Below are positions 35,196-44,994 of a stretch of 64,000 nucleotides of DNA, in pieces. A model generated the notes under the pieces. That model ran no database searches. It had not been told where the DNA came from and was given only the letters and a program-made list of their open reading frames with translations. The DNA is from Mycolicibacterium setense (GTDB taxonomy: Bacteria > Actinomycetota > Actinomycetes > Mycobacteriales > Mycobacteriaceae): contig NZ_JTJW01000008.1 in assembly GCF_000805385.1 (NCBI RefSeq), positions 806,001-870,000 of the forward strand. Reading direction: 5' to 3'. Made by a program: the position numbers and the translations under genes. The first letter of the stretch is position 1; the number at the start of each line of letters is the position of its first letter.

Positions 35196-36012
35196 GATCA
35201 GTGACCTCCAAGTCCTCTAGCTTGACGGGCCACAACTCGGTGGCCACCAGAACCCGGCGCAGATACACATGCGCCAGGCACTCCCAGGTGTTTCCGATAC
35301 CGCCGTGCACCTGGATCGCGGTCTCGCACACCGTGCGCGCGGCGCGGGCGCAGTACACCTTGGCGATCTTCCCGGCCCGGACCGCGTCCTCGGCAGGAAG
35401 TTCGTCGACCGCCCATGCCGCGTGGCGCAGCACACTGATCGAGCCCTCGATCAGGGCAAGTCCCTCGGCCAGCAGGTGCGCGACGGCCTGGTATGAGCCG
35501 ATCGTCGAGCCGTACTGCTCACGGACTTTCGCGTAATCGACGGCCAGCGCATGCGCACCGCGGGCAGCACCCACCAGATCCGCGCTGGACGCCGCGAGCG
35601 CCAAGGCGTGCCAGCGCAAGGCGTCCTCGCTCGACAGCTCAGCGAGCTCGTCGGGCGCCTCGACCACACCCACCGTGCTGCGGGTCAGATCCACACCGGC
35701 GGTGGCAGCCTCATCGCTCTCGACGGCCACCTCCCGATCCAGCCGACGGGCCAGATCGTCGGCGAGCACAGGCCCGAGGAACGGCACGTCGACCAGCCCG
35801 CGTCCGAACTCCTCGGCGACGATCGCCACCTCCACCCCGGAGGCACCGTCGGACCGCAGGGTGCGCCACTCGGTTGCGGCGACCGTGCTTTCCAACCGGG
35901 CGCGCCGGCCCTCATCCGACAACTCTCCGACCGCATCGGGTCCGAGGTCGTCGGCCAGTTTTGCTGCGGCCTCTCGCAGCTGCTGCTGTTCAGACGTCAG
36001 ACGAACGTCCAT
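35182..36012 (-). CDS. acyl-CoA dehydrogenase, short partner
   Basis: A 276-residue acyl-CoA dehydrogenase homologue, about 100 residues shorter than the family norm because the middle beta domain is reduced. The C-terminal half keeps YGSTIGSYQAVAHLLAEG near residue 170 and QVHGGIGNTWE near 238. Short partners of this kind pair with full-length FadE proteins to make a heterotetramer with half the FAD sites. It overlaps the ligase gene by 23 bp and the other fadE by 14 bp, which supports the complex. Confidence 0.86.
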   Translation of the reverse strand: MDVRLTSEQQQLREAAAKLADDLGPDAVGELSDEGRRARLESTVAATEWRTLRSDGASGVEVAIVAEEFGRGLVDVPFLGPVLADDLARRLDREVAVESDEAATAGVDLTRSTVGVVEAPDELAELSSEDALRWHALALAASSADLVGAARGAHALAVDYAKVREQYGSTIGSYQAVAHLLAEGLALIEGSISVLRHAAWAVDELPAEDAVRAGKIAKVYCARAARTVCETAIQVHGGIGNTWECLAHVYLRRVLVATELWPVKLEDLEVTDLGLS

Positions 36013-37387
36013 GCCGCTCCTTCAGCACTCGTCGCAATACCTTTCCGGAAGGTAACCGGGGTATCTCGGTTACGAACTCCACGCGGCTGGGCCGCTTGTA
36101 CGAGGCCAACTGATCGCCGATGAGCGCGATCAGTTCCATGGCCGACACCTCAGAACTTGTCGTCACGGCGGCCACGATGGCCTCGCCGTCGACGGCATCG
36201 GGTACGCCGAACACCGCGCAGTCGGCGACGGCCGGATGGCCGTGCAACACCGCCTCGACCTCGGCCGGCGCGACCTGAAAGCCGCGAACCTTGACCATCT
36301 CCTTGGATCGGTCGGTGATGTGCAGGTATCCGTCGTCGTCGAGGTAGCCGATGTCACCGGTGCGGTACCAGCCGTCGCAGAATGCGCCGGCGGTGACGTC
36401 GTTCGGCAGGTAGCCGGCCATCACGGAATCCGACCGCACCTGGATCTCGCCGCCCTCACCGATGCGGACGTCGACCCCGCGCACGGGAGTGCCGACGGTG
36501 TCGATGCGGGTGGCGTCCATCGGGTTACAGGCGATCACCGGAAGTTCAGTGGTGCCATAGGCGGTCAGCCACCGGATGCCGGCGCGCTCGCTGACGGTAT
36601 CGGCGACGCTGAGGGTCACCGGGGTGGCGCACCACATCACGTAGCGCAGCGACGACAGGTCGTAACGTCCCAGATCGGGATGCGCAGCCAACGCCAAAGC
36701 GATTGGCGCGACCGCCATTTCGATCGTGATCCGATCGGATTCGATGTGCCGCAACATGGTGTCGATGTCGAAACGACGGTGCAGGCGCATCCAGGCACCC
36801 GTGTCGAGCACCATGGCGATGTTGAGCAACCCCAGGATGTGTGACGGCGGCGTCATGATCTGCATGCGGTCGACGGCAGTGAAACCCAGTGCCGTGCGCC
36901 AATGGTCGATGGCCGCGGCGAACCCGCCATGGGTGTGCCGGACCGCCTTGGGCAGGCCGGTGGTTCCCGAGCTGAAGACGAACAACGCGTCGCTGTCCGG
37001 GGCGGGCGGGTCGAACTGCCGCAGGCCGGGGATGATCGGTTCGTCCAGATGCAGCATCGGCATCTGTGCGGCCAGCACCTCATGATCGCCCACCGCATGA
37101 GCGGGCGCGGTCAGGGCCAGCGCGTGGGCGGCCTCGCGTTCTTTCCAGGCCGGGCTGATCAGCACCGCCGCAGCTCCCAGACCCCAGATCGCCCGTAATG
37201 CCACCACGAACTCGGGGCGGTTGGACGACATGATCGCCACCCGGTCACCCTGGCGTACACCGCGGCGCTCCAACTCTGTGGCCATCCCGCTGGTGAGCGC
37301 GTCGAGTTCAGCCAGGGTGTACTCGCGGTCGTCGAACGCGAGCACCGCGCGAGTATCCGCACAAGGAGCAGTCGTGGCCGTAGCCAA
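35990..37387 (-). CDS. acyl-CoA synthetase (FadD-type ANL ligase)
   Basis: A 465-residue ATP-dependent ligase that activates a carboxylic acid as CoA thioester. The P-loop FVFSSGTTGLPKAVRHTHGG is near residue 137, the TAYGTTELP motif near 280, the YRTGDIGYLDDDGYLHITDRSKEMVKVRG hinge segment near 338 and the catalytic lysine in LPSGKVLRR near 450. I chose the TTG at 37387, 8 nt after GAGAGGGG; an earlier TTG at 37405 is in frame. The length is short for the class, mainly at the N-terminus. The first gene of its operon, it has a palindrome upstream. Confidence 0.87.
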   Translation of the reverse strand: MATATTAPCADTRAVLAFDDREYTLAELDALTSGMATELERRGVRQGDRVAIMSSNRPEFVVALRAIWGLGAAAVLISPAWKEREAAHALALTAPAHAVGDHEVLAAQMPMLHLDEPIIPGLRQFDPPAPDSDALFVFSSGTTGLPKAVRHTHGGFAAAIDHWRTALGFTAVDRMQIMTPPSHILGLLNIAMVLDTGAWMRLHRRFDIDTMLRHIESDRITIEMAVAPIALALAAHPDLGRYDLSSLRYVMWCATPVTLSVADTVSERAGIRWLTAYGTTELPVIACNPMDATRIDTVGTPVRGVDVRIGEGGEIQVRSDSVMAGYLPNDVTAGAFCDGWYRTGDIGYLDDDGYLHITDRSKEMVKVRGFQVAPAEVEAVLHGHPAVADCAVFGVPDAVDGEAIVAAVTTSSEVSAMELIALIGDQLASYKRPSRVEFVTEIPRLPSGKVLRRVLKERHGRSSDV

Positions 37388-37454
37388 AATTCCAACCCCT
37401 CTCAACAGGCCTCTGTTGCGCGCTCAACACGCCGAGAAGATACTATCACTTTGC

Positions 37455-37469
37455 GAGAATGGTATTCTC
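37455..37469. promoter_or_regulatory. 15-bp palindrome GAGAATGGTATTCTC
   Basis: A perfect 6-3-6 inverted repeat in the gap between the divergent ligase and ferredoxin genes. It differs from the 31683 palindrome at one central base. TATTCT (plus) and TACCAT (minus) -10-like boxes lie within it. Confidence 0.7.
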
Positions 37470-37503
37470 TTCATATCAGAACGTGCGTGCACAGGGGAGT
37501 GAG

Positions 37504-37815
37504 ATGACGGCAGAACCGATGGCCAGCAGCGGAGCGGACGGCAAGGTCACGATCGTGTTCGACCGCGAGCAGTTGTCCGTGCCACGCAGGCAGGGTGAGA
37601 CGCTGTTGGAAAGCGCGCGCCGGGCCGGAATGACGCCGCCGTTCTCATGCGAGGCCGGCAATTGCGGCACCTGCATGGCCAAGCTCTTGGAGGGCACCGC
37701 CACCATGCGGGTCAACGACGCACTCGATGACGACGAGGTGGCCGAGGGCTACGTGCTGACCTGCCAGGCTGTGCCGGACTGCGATTCCGTGACGGTCTCC
37801 TACGACGAAGACTGA
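37504..37815 (+). CDS. 2Fe-2S ferredoxin
   Basis: A 103-residue plant-type ferredoxin. Three cluster cysteines lie in CEAGNCGTC (C-x4-C-x2-C) near residue 44 and the fourth in LTCQAVP near 84. It carries electrons to an oxygenase; the two P450s or a ring hydroxylase are possible partners. No reductase gene is adjacent. ATG 37504 follows AGGGGAG. It is transcribed divergently from the ligase operon under the shared palindrome. Confidence 0.9.
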   Translation: MTAEPMASSGADGKVTIVFDREQLSVPRRQGETLLESARRAGMTPPFSCEAGNCGTCMAKLLEGTATMRVNDALDDDEVAEGYVLTCQAVPDCDSVTVSYDED

Positions 37816-37839
37816 GCCGCACAGCGGCCGAGAGTGCCT

Positions 37840-37898
37840 CCGGTTTCTACCGCAGGGCCGCAGATTTCGAGCGGTCACAACCCTGGTGCAGAAACCGG
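37840..37898. terminator. imperfect hairpin at convergent gene ends
   Basis: CCGGTTTCT (37840-37848) pairs with AGAAACCGG (37890-37898). The stem continues imperfectly inward, with an inner CCGC/GCGG stem near 37858-37874. The right arm is inside the last codons of the CoA transferase gene. It probably helps end transcription from both sides. Confidence 0.4.
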
Positions 37899-38942
37899 TG
37901 CACGCCGTCCGTACTCGTCGAAGGCCGGGGCAGGCCGGTAGTCCGGCGTGTACCCGGCGACGTGTACCGGACTACCCACCAACCGGAAATCGCCTGCGGT
38001 GACCAGCACCTCGGGCGTCGCGTCCAGCGCCTGGGGCAGGCTACGCACAGCGGCCGCCGGGATCCCCAGCGGCTTGAGCCTCGCTTCCCACCCCGCAGCG
38101 GTGTCGGTCGCCAGCGCGGCAGTCACCACATCGAGCACTTCGTCTCGCCGGGCGGCCCGCTCAGCCATGGTCTCGAAACCCGCAACCCCTGCCTCACCGG
38201 CGAACGACTTCCAGAACCCGTCATGGGTGATGAAAAGCGCCAGATAGCCATCGGCGGTCGGGAACAATTGCGCCGGTACGTAATACGAATGAGCACCGAA
38301 GGGATGGCGGCGCGGCTCGACACCGTCGTTGAGGTACGCCGAGGCACGGTAGTTCAACTGCGACAACATGACATCACGCAGCGAAACGTCCACCTGACCA
38401 CCGTCGCCCGAGACGATCATCGCCAGAAGACCCAGCGCGGCCGTCAGCCCGGTCGAGTTGTCGGCCGAGGAGTAACCGGGAAGCGTGGGTGGGCCGTCGG
38501 GATCTCCGGTCATCGCAGCCACCCCGGTGGCGGCCTGGATGACGTAGTCGAACGCCGGGTCGTCTCCCCCGTCGAGCCCGAACCCCGTCATCGCGACACA
38601 GACGATCTTCTCGTTGAACTGCCGCAGATTCTCATACGTCAGGCCGAGCCTGCGGATCACCGACGGCTTCATGTTCACCAGCAGCGCGTGGGAATCGGCC
38701 ACCAGCTCACCGAGTTTCGCCCGGCCCGACTCCGAGGCGAGGTCGAGGCAGATGCTGCGCTTGCCCCGGTTGAGGCTGGCGAAATAGCTGTCGCTGACTT
38801 GACGCGAGATCTCCCCGCCGGGTGGTTCGACCTTGATCACCTCGGCACCCAGGTCCGCCAGCATCATGGTGGCGTACGGGCCGGCCAGCATGACGCCGAC
38901 CTCGATGATGCGGATGCCGGCAAGAGGGCCTGAACCGCTCAT
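37875..38942 (-). CDS. CaiB/BaiF family CoA transferase
   Basis: A 355-residue class III CoA transferase that moves CoA between acids or acts as an alpha-methylacyl-CoA racemase. LAGIRIIEVGVMLAGPYATMMLADLGAEVIKVEP opens the fold, and the catalytic Asp is probably in DPAFDYVIQAATG near residue 133. A GDGGQVDVSLRDVM segment near 182 follows. ATG 38942 is coupled through chained mini-ORFs to the upstream LLM gene. It may hand CoA to a branched acid before the mutase or dehydrogenases act. Confidence 0.88.
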   Translation of the reverse strand: MSGSGPLAGIRIIEVGVMLAGPYATMMLADLGAEVIKVEPPGGEISRQVSDSYFASLNRGKRSICLDLASESGRAKLGELVADSHALLVNMKPSVIRRLGLTYENLRQFNEKIVCVAMTGFGLDGGDDPAFDYVIQAATGVAAMTGDPDGPPTLPGYSSADNSTGLTAALGLLAMIVSGDGGQVDVSLRDVMLSQLNYRASAYLNDGVEPRRHPFGAHSYYVPAQLFPTADGYLALFITHDGFWKSFAGEAGVAGFETMAERAARRDEVLDVVTAALATDTAAGWEARLKPLGIPAAAVRSLPQALDATPEVLVTAGDFRLVGSPVHVAGYTPDYRPAPAFDEYGRRAPVSAPGL

Positions 38943-38974
38943 CGGTTCCCTCGGCTCTTCGCGCAAGCGCTCAT
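38939..38974 (-). CDS. 11-codon mini-ORF in coupled chain
   Basis: Encodes MSACAKSRGNR. Its ATG overlaps the stop of the previous mini-ORF and its TGA overlaps the ATG of the CoA transferase at 38942. GAGGGAAC inside it can serve as the ribosome-binding site for that gene. Confidence 0.4.
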   Translation of the reverse strand: MSACAKSRGNR

Positions 38975-39039
38975 CGGTTCCCTCGGCTCTTCGCGCAAGC
39001 GCTCATCGGACCTGCTTGGCTCTTCGCGCAAGCGCTCAT
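38971..39039 (-). CDS. 22-codon mini-ORF in coupled chain
   Basis: Starts with the ATG of ATGA overlapping the LLM stop (39036-39039) and encodes a 22-residue peptide made of two repeats beginning MSACAKS. It ends in a TGA that overlaps the next mini-ORF start. It more likely passes ribosomes along than makes a functional peptide. Confidence 0.4.
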   Translation of the reverse strand: MSACAKSQAGPMSACAKSRGNR

Positions 39040-39992
39040 CGGACCTGCTTGGCGAGTTCGGCAATCACCTCACGCGTCCGGTACTTCGACGCGATCAGCT
39101 CGTCACGGTTGTCCCCGATCGGCAACAACCGCACCGACAGGTCCGTGACCCCTGCATCGGCGAACTGCTTGAACCGCTTGAGGATTGATTCCTCGTCACC
39201 GGCGGCGCACAGATCACCGACATTGCGCGCCTCGCCCCGGTCGAGCAGCCGCTGGTAGTTCGGCGAGGTCTCCGCCTCGGCCAGGATGCGGTTGGCCCGC
39301 TCCTTGGCGACCTCGATCTCGGAGTTGGCGCACAGCGTGACGGGGATGCCTGCCACGATGCGAGGCGCGGGCTTGCCCGCCTCAGCGGCGGCCTTGTTGA
39401 TCTTGGGTGCGATGTGCTCGCCGATCGCCTTCTCGTCGGCCATCCACAGCGACGTGCCGTCGGCATGCTCGCCCGCGATCTGGAGCATCACCGGGCCCAG
39501 CGCGGACACCAGCACGGGCATCGGGGTGTCGGCACTGAGCACGGTCGGGTTGTGCACGGTGAAGGAATCGTTCTCCACGTCAACCGGTCCGGGTCCGGCG
39601 ATCGCGGTGTTCAACACCTGCAGGTAGTCCCGCGTGTATGCGGCGGGCTTCTCGTAGGGCAGGCCGAGCATGTCGCGCACGATCCAGTGGTGCGACGGCC
39701 CGACGCCCAGGGCCAACCGGCCACCGGACATCGCGTGCACGGACAGCGCCTGACGGGCCAGCGCGATCGGATGCTGCGCCTGCAATGGCACCACGGCAGT
39801 ACCGAGTTCGATCCGCGTGGTGTTGGCCGCCATCAGCGCCACCATGGTCAGACAATCGAAATCGTTGGGCACCTGCGGCATCCACGCACTGTCCAGACCC
39901 GCCGATTCGGCCCACTGGATGTCCGAGACCAGCTTGGAGACCTTGCGCGCCATATCGCCGCGCTCGGCCCCGATCATCACACCCAGCCTCAT
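39036..39992 (-). CDS. LLM-class F420-dependent oxidoreductase
   Basis: A 318-residue luciferase-like oxidoreductase resembling the TIGR03564 group of predicted F420 enzymes. RIELGTAVVPLQAQHPIALARQA near residue 60, GGRLALGVGPSHHWIV near 90 and DGTSLWMADEKAI near 178 fit the barrel. It overlaps the mutase small-subunit stop by 4 bp, so it belongs to the mutase operon. It may oxidise an alcohol or reduce an enone on the same acyl chain. Confidence 0.87.
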   Translation of the reverse strand: MRLGVMIGAERGDMARKVSKLVSDIQWAESAGLDSAWMPQVPNDFDCLTMVALMAANTTRIELGTAVVPLQAQHPIALARQALSVHAMSGGRLALGVGPSHHWIVRDMLGLPYEKPAAYTRDYLQVLNTAIAGPGPVDVENDSFTVHNPTVLSADTPMPVLVSALGPVMLQIAGEHADGTSLWMADEKAIGEHIAPKINKAAAEAGKPAPRIVAGIPVTLCANSEIEVAKERANRILAEAETSPNYQRLLDRGEARNVGDLCAAGDEESILKRFKQFADAGVTDLSVRLLPIGDNRDELIASKYRTREVIAELAKQVR

Positions 39993-40389
39993 GACTCCGA
40001 AACCTTCTCTGTCAGCGCACGCACGTCGGTCACCAGAGTCTCGAGCGACGTTCCGGTCGGGAACACCGCCGCCGCACCGGCCTCCAGCAGCTTCTGCACG
40101 TCGGACTGCGGGATGGTGCCGCCGACGACAACGGCGATGTCACCAGCATCGGCTGCGCGCAGCGCCTCGACGGTGCGGGTGGTCAGCGCCACGTGCGCGC
40201 CCGAGAGGATCGAAAGTCCCACCAGTGCAACGTCTTCCTGAAGCGCGATCGACACGATGTCCTCGATGCGCTGCCGGATGCCGGTGTAGATGACCTCGAA
40301 TCCGGCGTCACGCAATGTGCGTGCGACGATCTTGGCACCCCGGTCGTGACCGTCGAGCCCGGGCTTGGCGACGAGTACGCGGGTAGCCA

Positions 40390-40390
<1 letters not shown>
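39989..40390 (-). CDS. acyl-CoA mutase small subunit, B12-binding
   Basis: A 133-residue cobalamin-binding domain made as a separate subunit. The DxHxxG motif is Asp13-x-His15-x-x-Gly18 in KPGLDGHDRG; His15 should be the lower cobalt ligand. The SxL motif LSILSGAH is near residue 62 and the GG motif VVVGGTIP near 87. ATG 40390 shares its A with the TGA of the large subunit, so translation is coupled. The split architecture matches isobutyryl- and 2-hydroxyisobutyryl-CoA mutases. Confidence 0.92.
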
Positions 40391-41991
<1,601 letters not shown>

Positions 41992-41999
41992 CAGTGGAT

Positions 42000-42028
42000 A
42001 ACGTACTTGCTAAAAATGAGAATGCCAA
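42000..42028 (-). promoter_or_regulatory. mutase operon promoter
   Basis: On the minus strand TTGGCA (42028-42023) and TACGTT (42005-42000) are 17 bp apart, placing the transcript start only a few bases before the ATG at 41991. The GAGAATG element at 42018-42024 lies inside this promoter. Confidence 0.5.
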
Positions 42029-42032
42029 TACC
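42005..42032. repeat. 28-bp direct repeat, copy 1
   Basis: Identical to 42162-42189. It begins ACTTGCTAAAAATGAG and ends AATGCCAATACC. It contains GAGAATG, the left half of the palindromes at 31683 and 37455, and the -35 box of the mutase promoter. Confidence 0.75.
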
Positions 42033-42161
42033 GCAGCGCGGAAATGTGGCCCCTGTACTGGCAAGGAGGCCTCCTACCTGCGCACCGAGACGTTCCGTCA
42101 ACACTGAGGAACAGGTCTGGTCGACGCCGATTCTCCGGGCGCCCCACTCGCCGATTACGCC

Positions 42162-42189
42162 ACTTGCTAAAAATGAGAATGCCAATACC
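42162..42189. repeat. 28-bp direct repeat, copy 2
   Basis: Second identical copy, 157 bp from the first. TTGCTA (42164-42169) and TACCAT (42186-42191) with a 16-bp spacer could form the promoter for the SDR gene at 42260. Having one copy in each divergent promoter suggests binding by one regulator, possibly with DNA looping. The 129 bp between the copies hold no gene; the only thing visible there is a GGAGGCCTCC palindrome near 42067. Confidence 0.7.
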
Positions 42190-42259
42190 ATTTGAGTACG
42201 GTCGACAGTACCGTTGACGACGGCGCAACAGCGGATTGCTGCGCTCGACGAGGAGGACC

Positions 42260-43108
42260 ATGTCCAGCCAGCAAGAATCATTCACCGATCGCACGCTGGT
42301 CGTGTCCGGCGGCAGCCGCGGTATCGGGCTGGCGATCGCGCTCGGTGCTGCCCGCCGCGGGGCGAACGTTGTGCTGCTGGCCAAGACCGCAGAACCCCAC
42401 CCCAAGCTCCCCGGCACCGTGCACACCGCGGTCGCCGAGGTCGAGGCCGCAGGCGGCAAGGGTGTCGCGGTCGTCGGTGATGTGCGCAAGGAAGAGGACG
42501 TGGCCCGCGCGGTGGAAGCGGCGGTCGAGCACTTCGGTGGCGTCGACATCGTGATCAACAACGCCAGCGCCATCTCCACCGACCCCACCGAGTCGCTGTC
42601 GGCCAAGAAGTTCGACCTGATGATGGACATCAACATCCGCGGCACCTTCCTGCTCACCAAGGCCGCGCTGCCGCACCTGCGTAAGTCCGTCAACCCGCAG
42701 GTGCTCACGCTGGCCCCGCCGATGAACATGAACCCCTACTGGCTCGGCGCGCACCCGACCTACACCCTGTCCAAGTACGGGATGACTCTGCTGTCGTTGG
42801 GCTGGGCGGCCGAATACGCGGACGCCGGTATCGGTTTCAGCTGTCTGTGGCCCGAGACCTATATCGCCACCGCCGCGGTGACCAACCTGGCCGACGGCGA
42901 CACGATGGCCTCACGGTCCCGCAACCCCGAGATCATGGCGGACGCGGCGGTCGAGATCCTGTCGCGCCCGGCCGCCGAGGTGAACGGCCAGACCTTCGTC
43001 GACTCCGAGGTGCTCACCGCTTCCGGCGTCACCGATCTCTCCCCCTACGGCGGCGGGGATAATCCGATCATCGACATCTTCATCGACGCGCCGGGACAGG
43101 GCCTATGA
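42260..43108 (+). CDS. SDR family oxidoreductase (HSDL2-like)
   Basis: A 282-residue SDR of the hydroxysteroid-dehydrogenase-like-2 type. SGGSRGIGLAIALGAARRG is near residue 20, a HPKLPGT insert near 50, NNASA near 98 (Ala-Ser in place of Ala-Gly) and the Tyr/Lys of YTLSKYG near 167. I chose ATG 42260, which follows GAGGAGGACC. It overlaps the ligase gene downstream by 4 bp. It may act on a CoA-linked or sterol-like alcohol. Confidence 0.87.
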   Translation: MSSQQESFTDRTLVVSGGSRGIGLAIALGAARRGANVVLLAKTAEPHPKLPGTVHTAVAEVEAAGGKGVAVVGDVRKEEDVARAVEAAVEHFGGVDIVINNASAISTDPTESLSAKKFDLMMDINIRGTFLLTKAALPHLRKSVNPQVLTLAPPMNMNPYWLGAHPTYTLSKYGMTLLSLGWAAEYADAGIGFSCLWPETYIATAAVTNLADGDTMASRSRNPEIMADAAVEILSRPAAEVNGQTFVDSEVLTASGVTDLSPYGGGDNPIIDIFIDAPGQGL

Positions 43109-44610
43109 GCATCTCGCTACTGCTGGAGATGGCGGTCTCTGGCGGACCCGACCGCACCGCGGTGGTGTCCGACGATCTCCGGCTGACCACCGAGGAACTC
43201 AGCGCCCTGGCCGACGGCGGCGCGGGCGTCATCGCGGCCTCCGGGGCGGCGCACGTCGCCTACGTCGGCACGGGTGGCGCGCTGCTGCCGCTGCTGTTGT
43301 TCGCCTCGGCCCGGGCAGCCGTGCCGTTCACCCCGCTGAATTACCGGCTCAGCAGGGACGGCTTGCAAGAGTTGATCGAGCGCCTGCCGGAGGCACTGGT
43401 GGTGGCCGACACCGAGTACGCCGACGTGGTGGCCGGAGCGGGCAAGCAGGTCATCACCTCCGAGGAGTTCCTGGCCGCGGCCCGCCTTTCGGTACCTGCC
43501 GCTGAGTTCGCCGATCCCGACGCAGTCGCCGTCGTGCTTTTCACCTCGGGCACCACGTCGCGCCCCAAGGCCGTCGAGCTCACCCACAACAACCTCACCA
43601 GCTACATCACCGGAACGGTCGAATTCGCCTCCGCCGCAGAGGAAGACGCAGCGCTGATCTGCGTCCCGCCGTATCACATCGCCGGGGTCAGCGCCGCCAT
43701 GTCGAACCTGTACGCCGGCCGGAAGATGGTGTACCTGCGCCACTTCGACGCCGACAAATGGGTCGAGCTGGTCCGCGCCGAGGGCGTCACCTCCGCCACC
43801 GTCGTGCCGACCATGTTGGACCGCATCGTCACCGCACTGGAGAGGGCGGGCCACGAGCTACCCACTTTGCGCAACCTCGCCTATGGGGGCTCGAAGGTCG
43901 CGCTGCCCCTGGTGCGCAAGGCGTTGCAGCTGCTGCCGAACGTCGGCTTCGTCAACGCCTACGGATTGACCGAAACCAGTTCCACCATCGCTGTTCTCGG
44001 GCCTGACGATCACCGCGAGGCGCTGGCCGCCGAGGACCCCGCCGCTTCCCGGCGCCTCGGCTCGGTGGGACAGGTGGTGCCCGGTATCGAGGTGCAGATC
44101 CGCGCCGATGACGGCACCGTGCTCGGCCCCGGAGAGACCGGTGAACTGTTCGTGCGCGGTGAGCAGGTGTCGGGCCGCTACACCGACATCGGATCGGTGC
44201 TCGACGCCGAAGGCTGGTTCCCCACCAAAGATGTCGCCATGCTCGACGAGGGCGGCTACCTGTTCATCGGCGGACGGTCGGACGACACCATCATCCGCGG
44301 CGGGGAGAACATCGCACCGGCCGAGATCGAGGACGTGCTCGTCGAACATCCCGAGGTACGCGACGTGGCCGTCGTCGGCCCCGAGGACCCGCAATGGGGA
44401 CAGATCATCGTTGCCGTCGTGGTGCCCGTGGAGGGCGCCTCGCCTGACCCGGACGCGCTGCGCGATCATGTGCGCAAACAGCTGCGCGGCTCACGCACGC
44501 CCGACCGGGTGGTGTTCCGCGATGAACTGCCCACCAACCCGACCGGCAAGGTCCTGCGCCGCCAGCTCGTCGATGAACTCGCACCCATCTCGAAGGAGTC
44601 AGCATTGTGA
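43105..44610 (+). CDS. acyl-CoA synthetase (FadD-type ANL ligase)
   Basis: A 501-residue ligase that activates a carboxylic acid with ATP and CoA. FTSGTTSRPKAVELTHNN near residue 148 is the P-loop, AYGLTETSS near 288 the substrate/AMP motif, GWFPTKDVAMLDEGGYLFIGGRSDDTIIRGG near 370 the hinge, and NPTGKVLRRQL near 480 holds the catalytic lysine. It overlaps the SDR by 4 bp and the small hypothetical gene by 4 bp. It is distinct in sequence from the ligase at 35990. Confidence 0.9.
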   Translation: MSISLLLEMAVSGGPDRTAVVSDDLRLTTEELSALADGGAGVIAASGAAHVAYVGTGGALLPLLLFASARAAVPFTPLNYRLSRDGLQELIERLPEALVVADTEYADVVAGAGKQVITSEEFLAAARLSVPAAEFADPDAVAVVLFTSGTTSRPKAVELTHNNLTSYITGTVEFASAAEEDAALICVPPYHIAGVSAAMSNLYAGRKMVYLRHFDADKWVELVRAEGVTSATVVPTMLDRIVTALERAGHELPTLRNLAYGGSKVALPLVRKALQLLPNVGFVNAYGLTETSSTIAVLGPDDHREALAAEDPAASRRLGSVGQVVPGIEVQIRADDGTVLGPGETGELFVRGEQVSGRYTDIGSVLDAEGWFPTKDVAMLDEGGYLFIGGRSDDTIIRGGENIAPAEIEDVLVEHPEVRDVAVVGPEDPQWGQIIVAVVVPVEGASPDPDALRDHVRKQLRGSRTPDRVVFRDELPTNPTGKVLRRQLVDELAPISKESAL

Positions 44611-44909
44611 TCAAGAACGGCACCCGCCTGCAGAGCCAGGTGTGCGACACCCAGGTCATCGTCGTGCGCAGCGCCGACAGCCTCGACGATCTGCGCGCCG
44701 GTGGCGTGCCGATGGTCCCGCTCGACGCCCAGAAGGACTCAGCCGCAACAATTGACGCTGCGTTCTCCGATGGCAACCTCATGGGCAAGCGCTACGTCGA
44801 CGACGCCGGCGCAGAGGTGCTGGTCACCAAGGCCGGCGCCGGCACCCTGTCGGTCGGAACCACCGCGCTCAGCCTCAAGGAAGCCAAGCCGCTGCCCGCC
44901 AGCGACTGA
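44607..44909 (+). CDS. small conserved-type hypothetical protein
   Basis: A 100-residue protein that I do not recognise. It has no signal peptide. IVVRSADSLDDLRAGGVPMVPLD near residue 18 and ADVLVTKAGAGTLSVG-like Gly-rich sequence near 68 suggest a small beta-rich fold, with one Cys at 13. Its GTG overlaps the ligase stop (GTGA), so it is translationally coupled to the ligase and probably works with it or its substrate. Confidence 0.65.
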   Translation: MIKNGTRLQSQVCDTQVIVVRSADSLDDLRAGGVPMVPLDAQKDSAATIDAAFSDGNLMGKRYVDDAGAEVLVTKAGAGTLSVGTTALSLKEAKPLPASD

Positions 44910-44924
44910 CACCAAGACCTCGAG

Positions 44925-44973
44925 TGGCCAGTTGTGACACGAAATCTGCGAGATCACGTGTCATAACTGGCCA
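44925..44973. terminator. 17-bp stem hairpin between convergent genes
   Basis: TGGCCAGTTGTGACACG (44925-44941) pairs with 44957-44973 over 17 positions with one G-U/G-T mismatch, around a 15-nt loop. It follows the small hypothetical gene and precedes the stop of the convergent SDR. Its arm resembles the arm of the hairpin at 33267, so the two may belong to one element family. Confidence 0.65.
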
Positions 44974-44994
44974 TTCGTTGCCTGGTACCCCGAT

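Larger units (their letters stand above)
38937..39053 (-). repeat. MIRU-like tandem repeat (about 32 bp, 3.6 copies)
   Basis: Units occupy 38937-38968, 38969-39000 (identical, 32 bp), 39001-39033 (33 bp, variant) and a partial copy 39034-39053. Read on the minus strand, each unit holds CGATGAGC, where the stop TGA of one frame overlaps the start ATG of the next. The repeat spans the junction between the LLM gene and the CoA transferase gene. M. tuberculosis MIRUs have the same property of small ORFs overlapping their neighbours by ATGA. Confidence 0.75.

Noticed and set aside
38937..39053. CRISPR array
   Set aside because: The repeat units are directly adjacent without unique spacers and lie between coupled genes.
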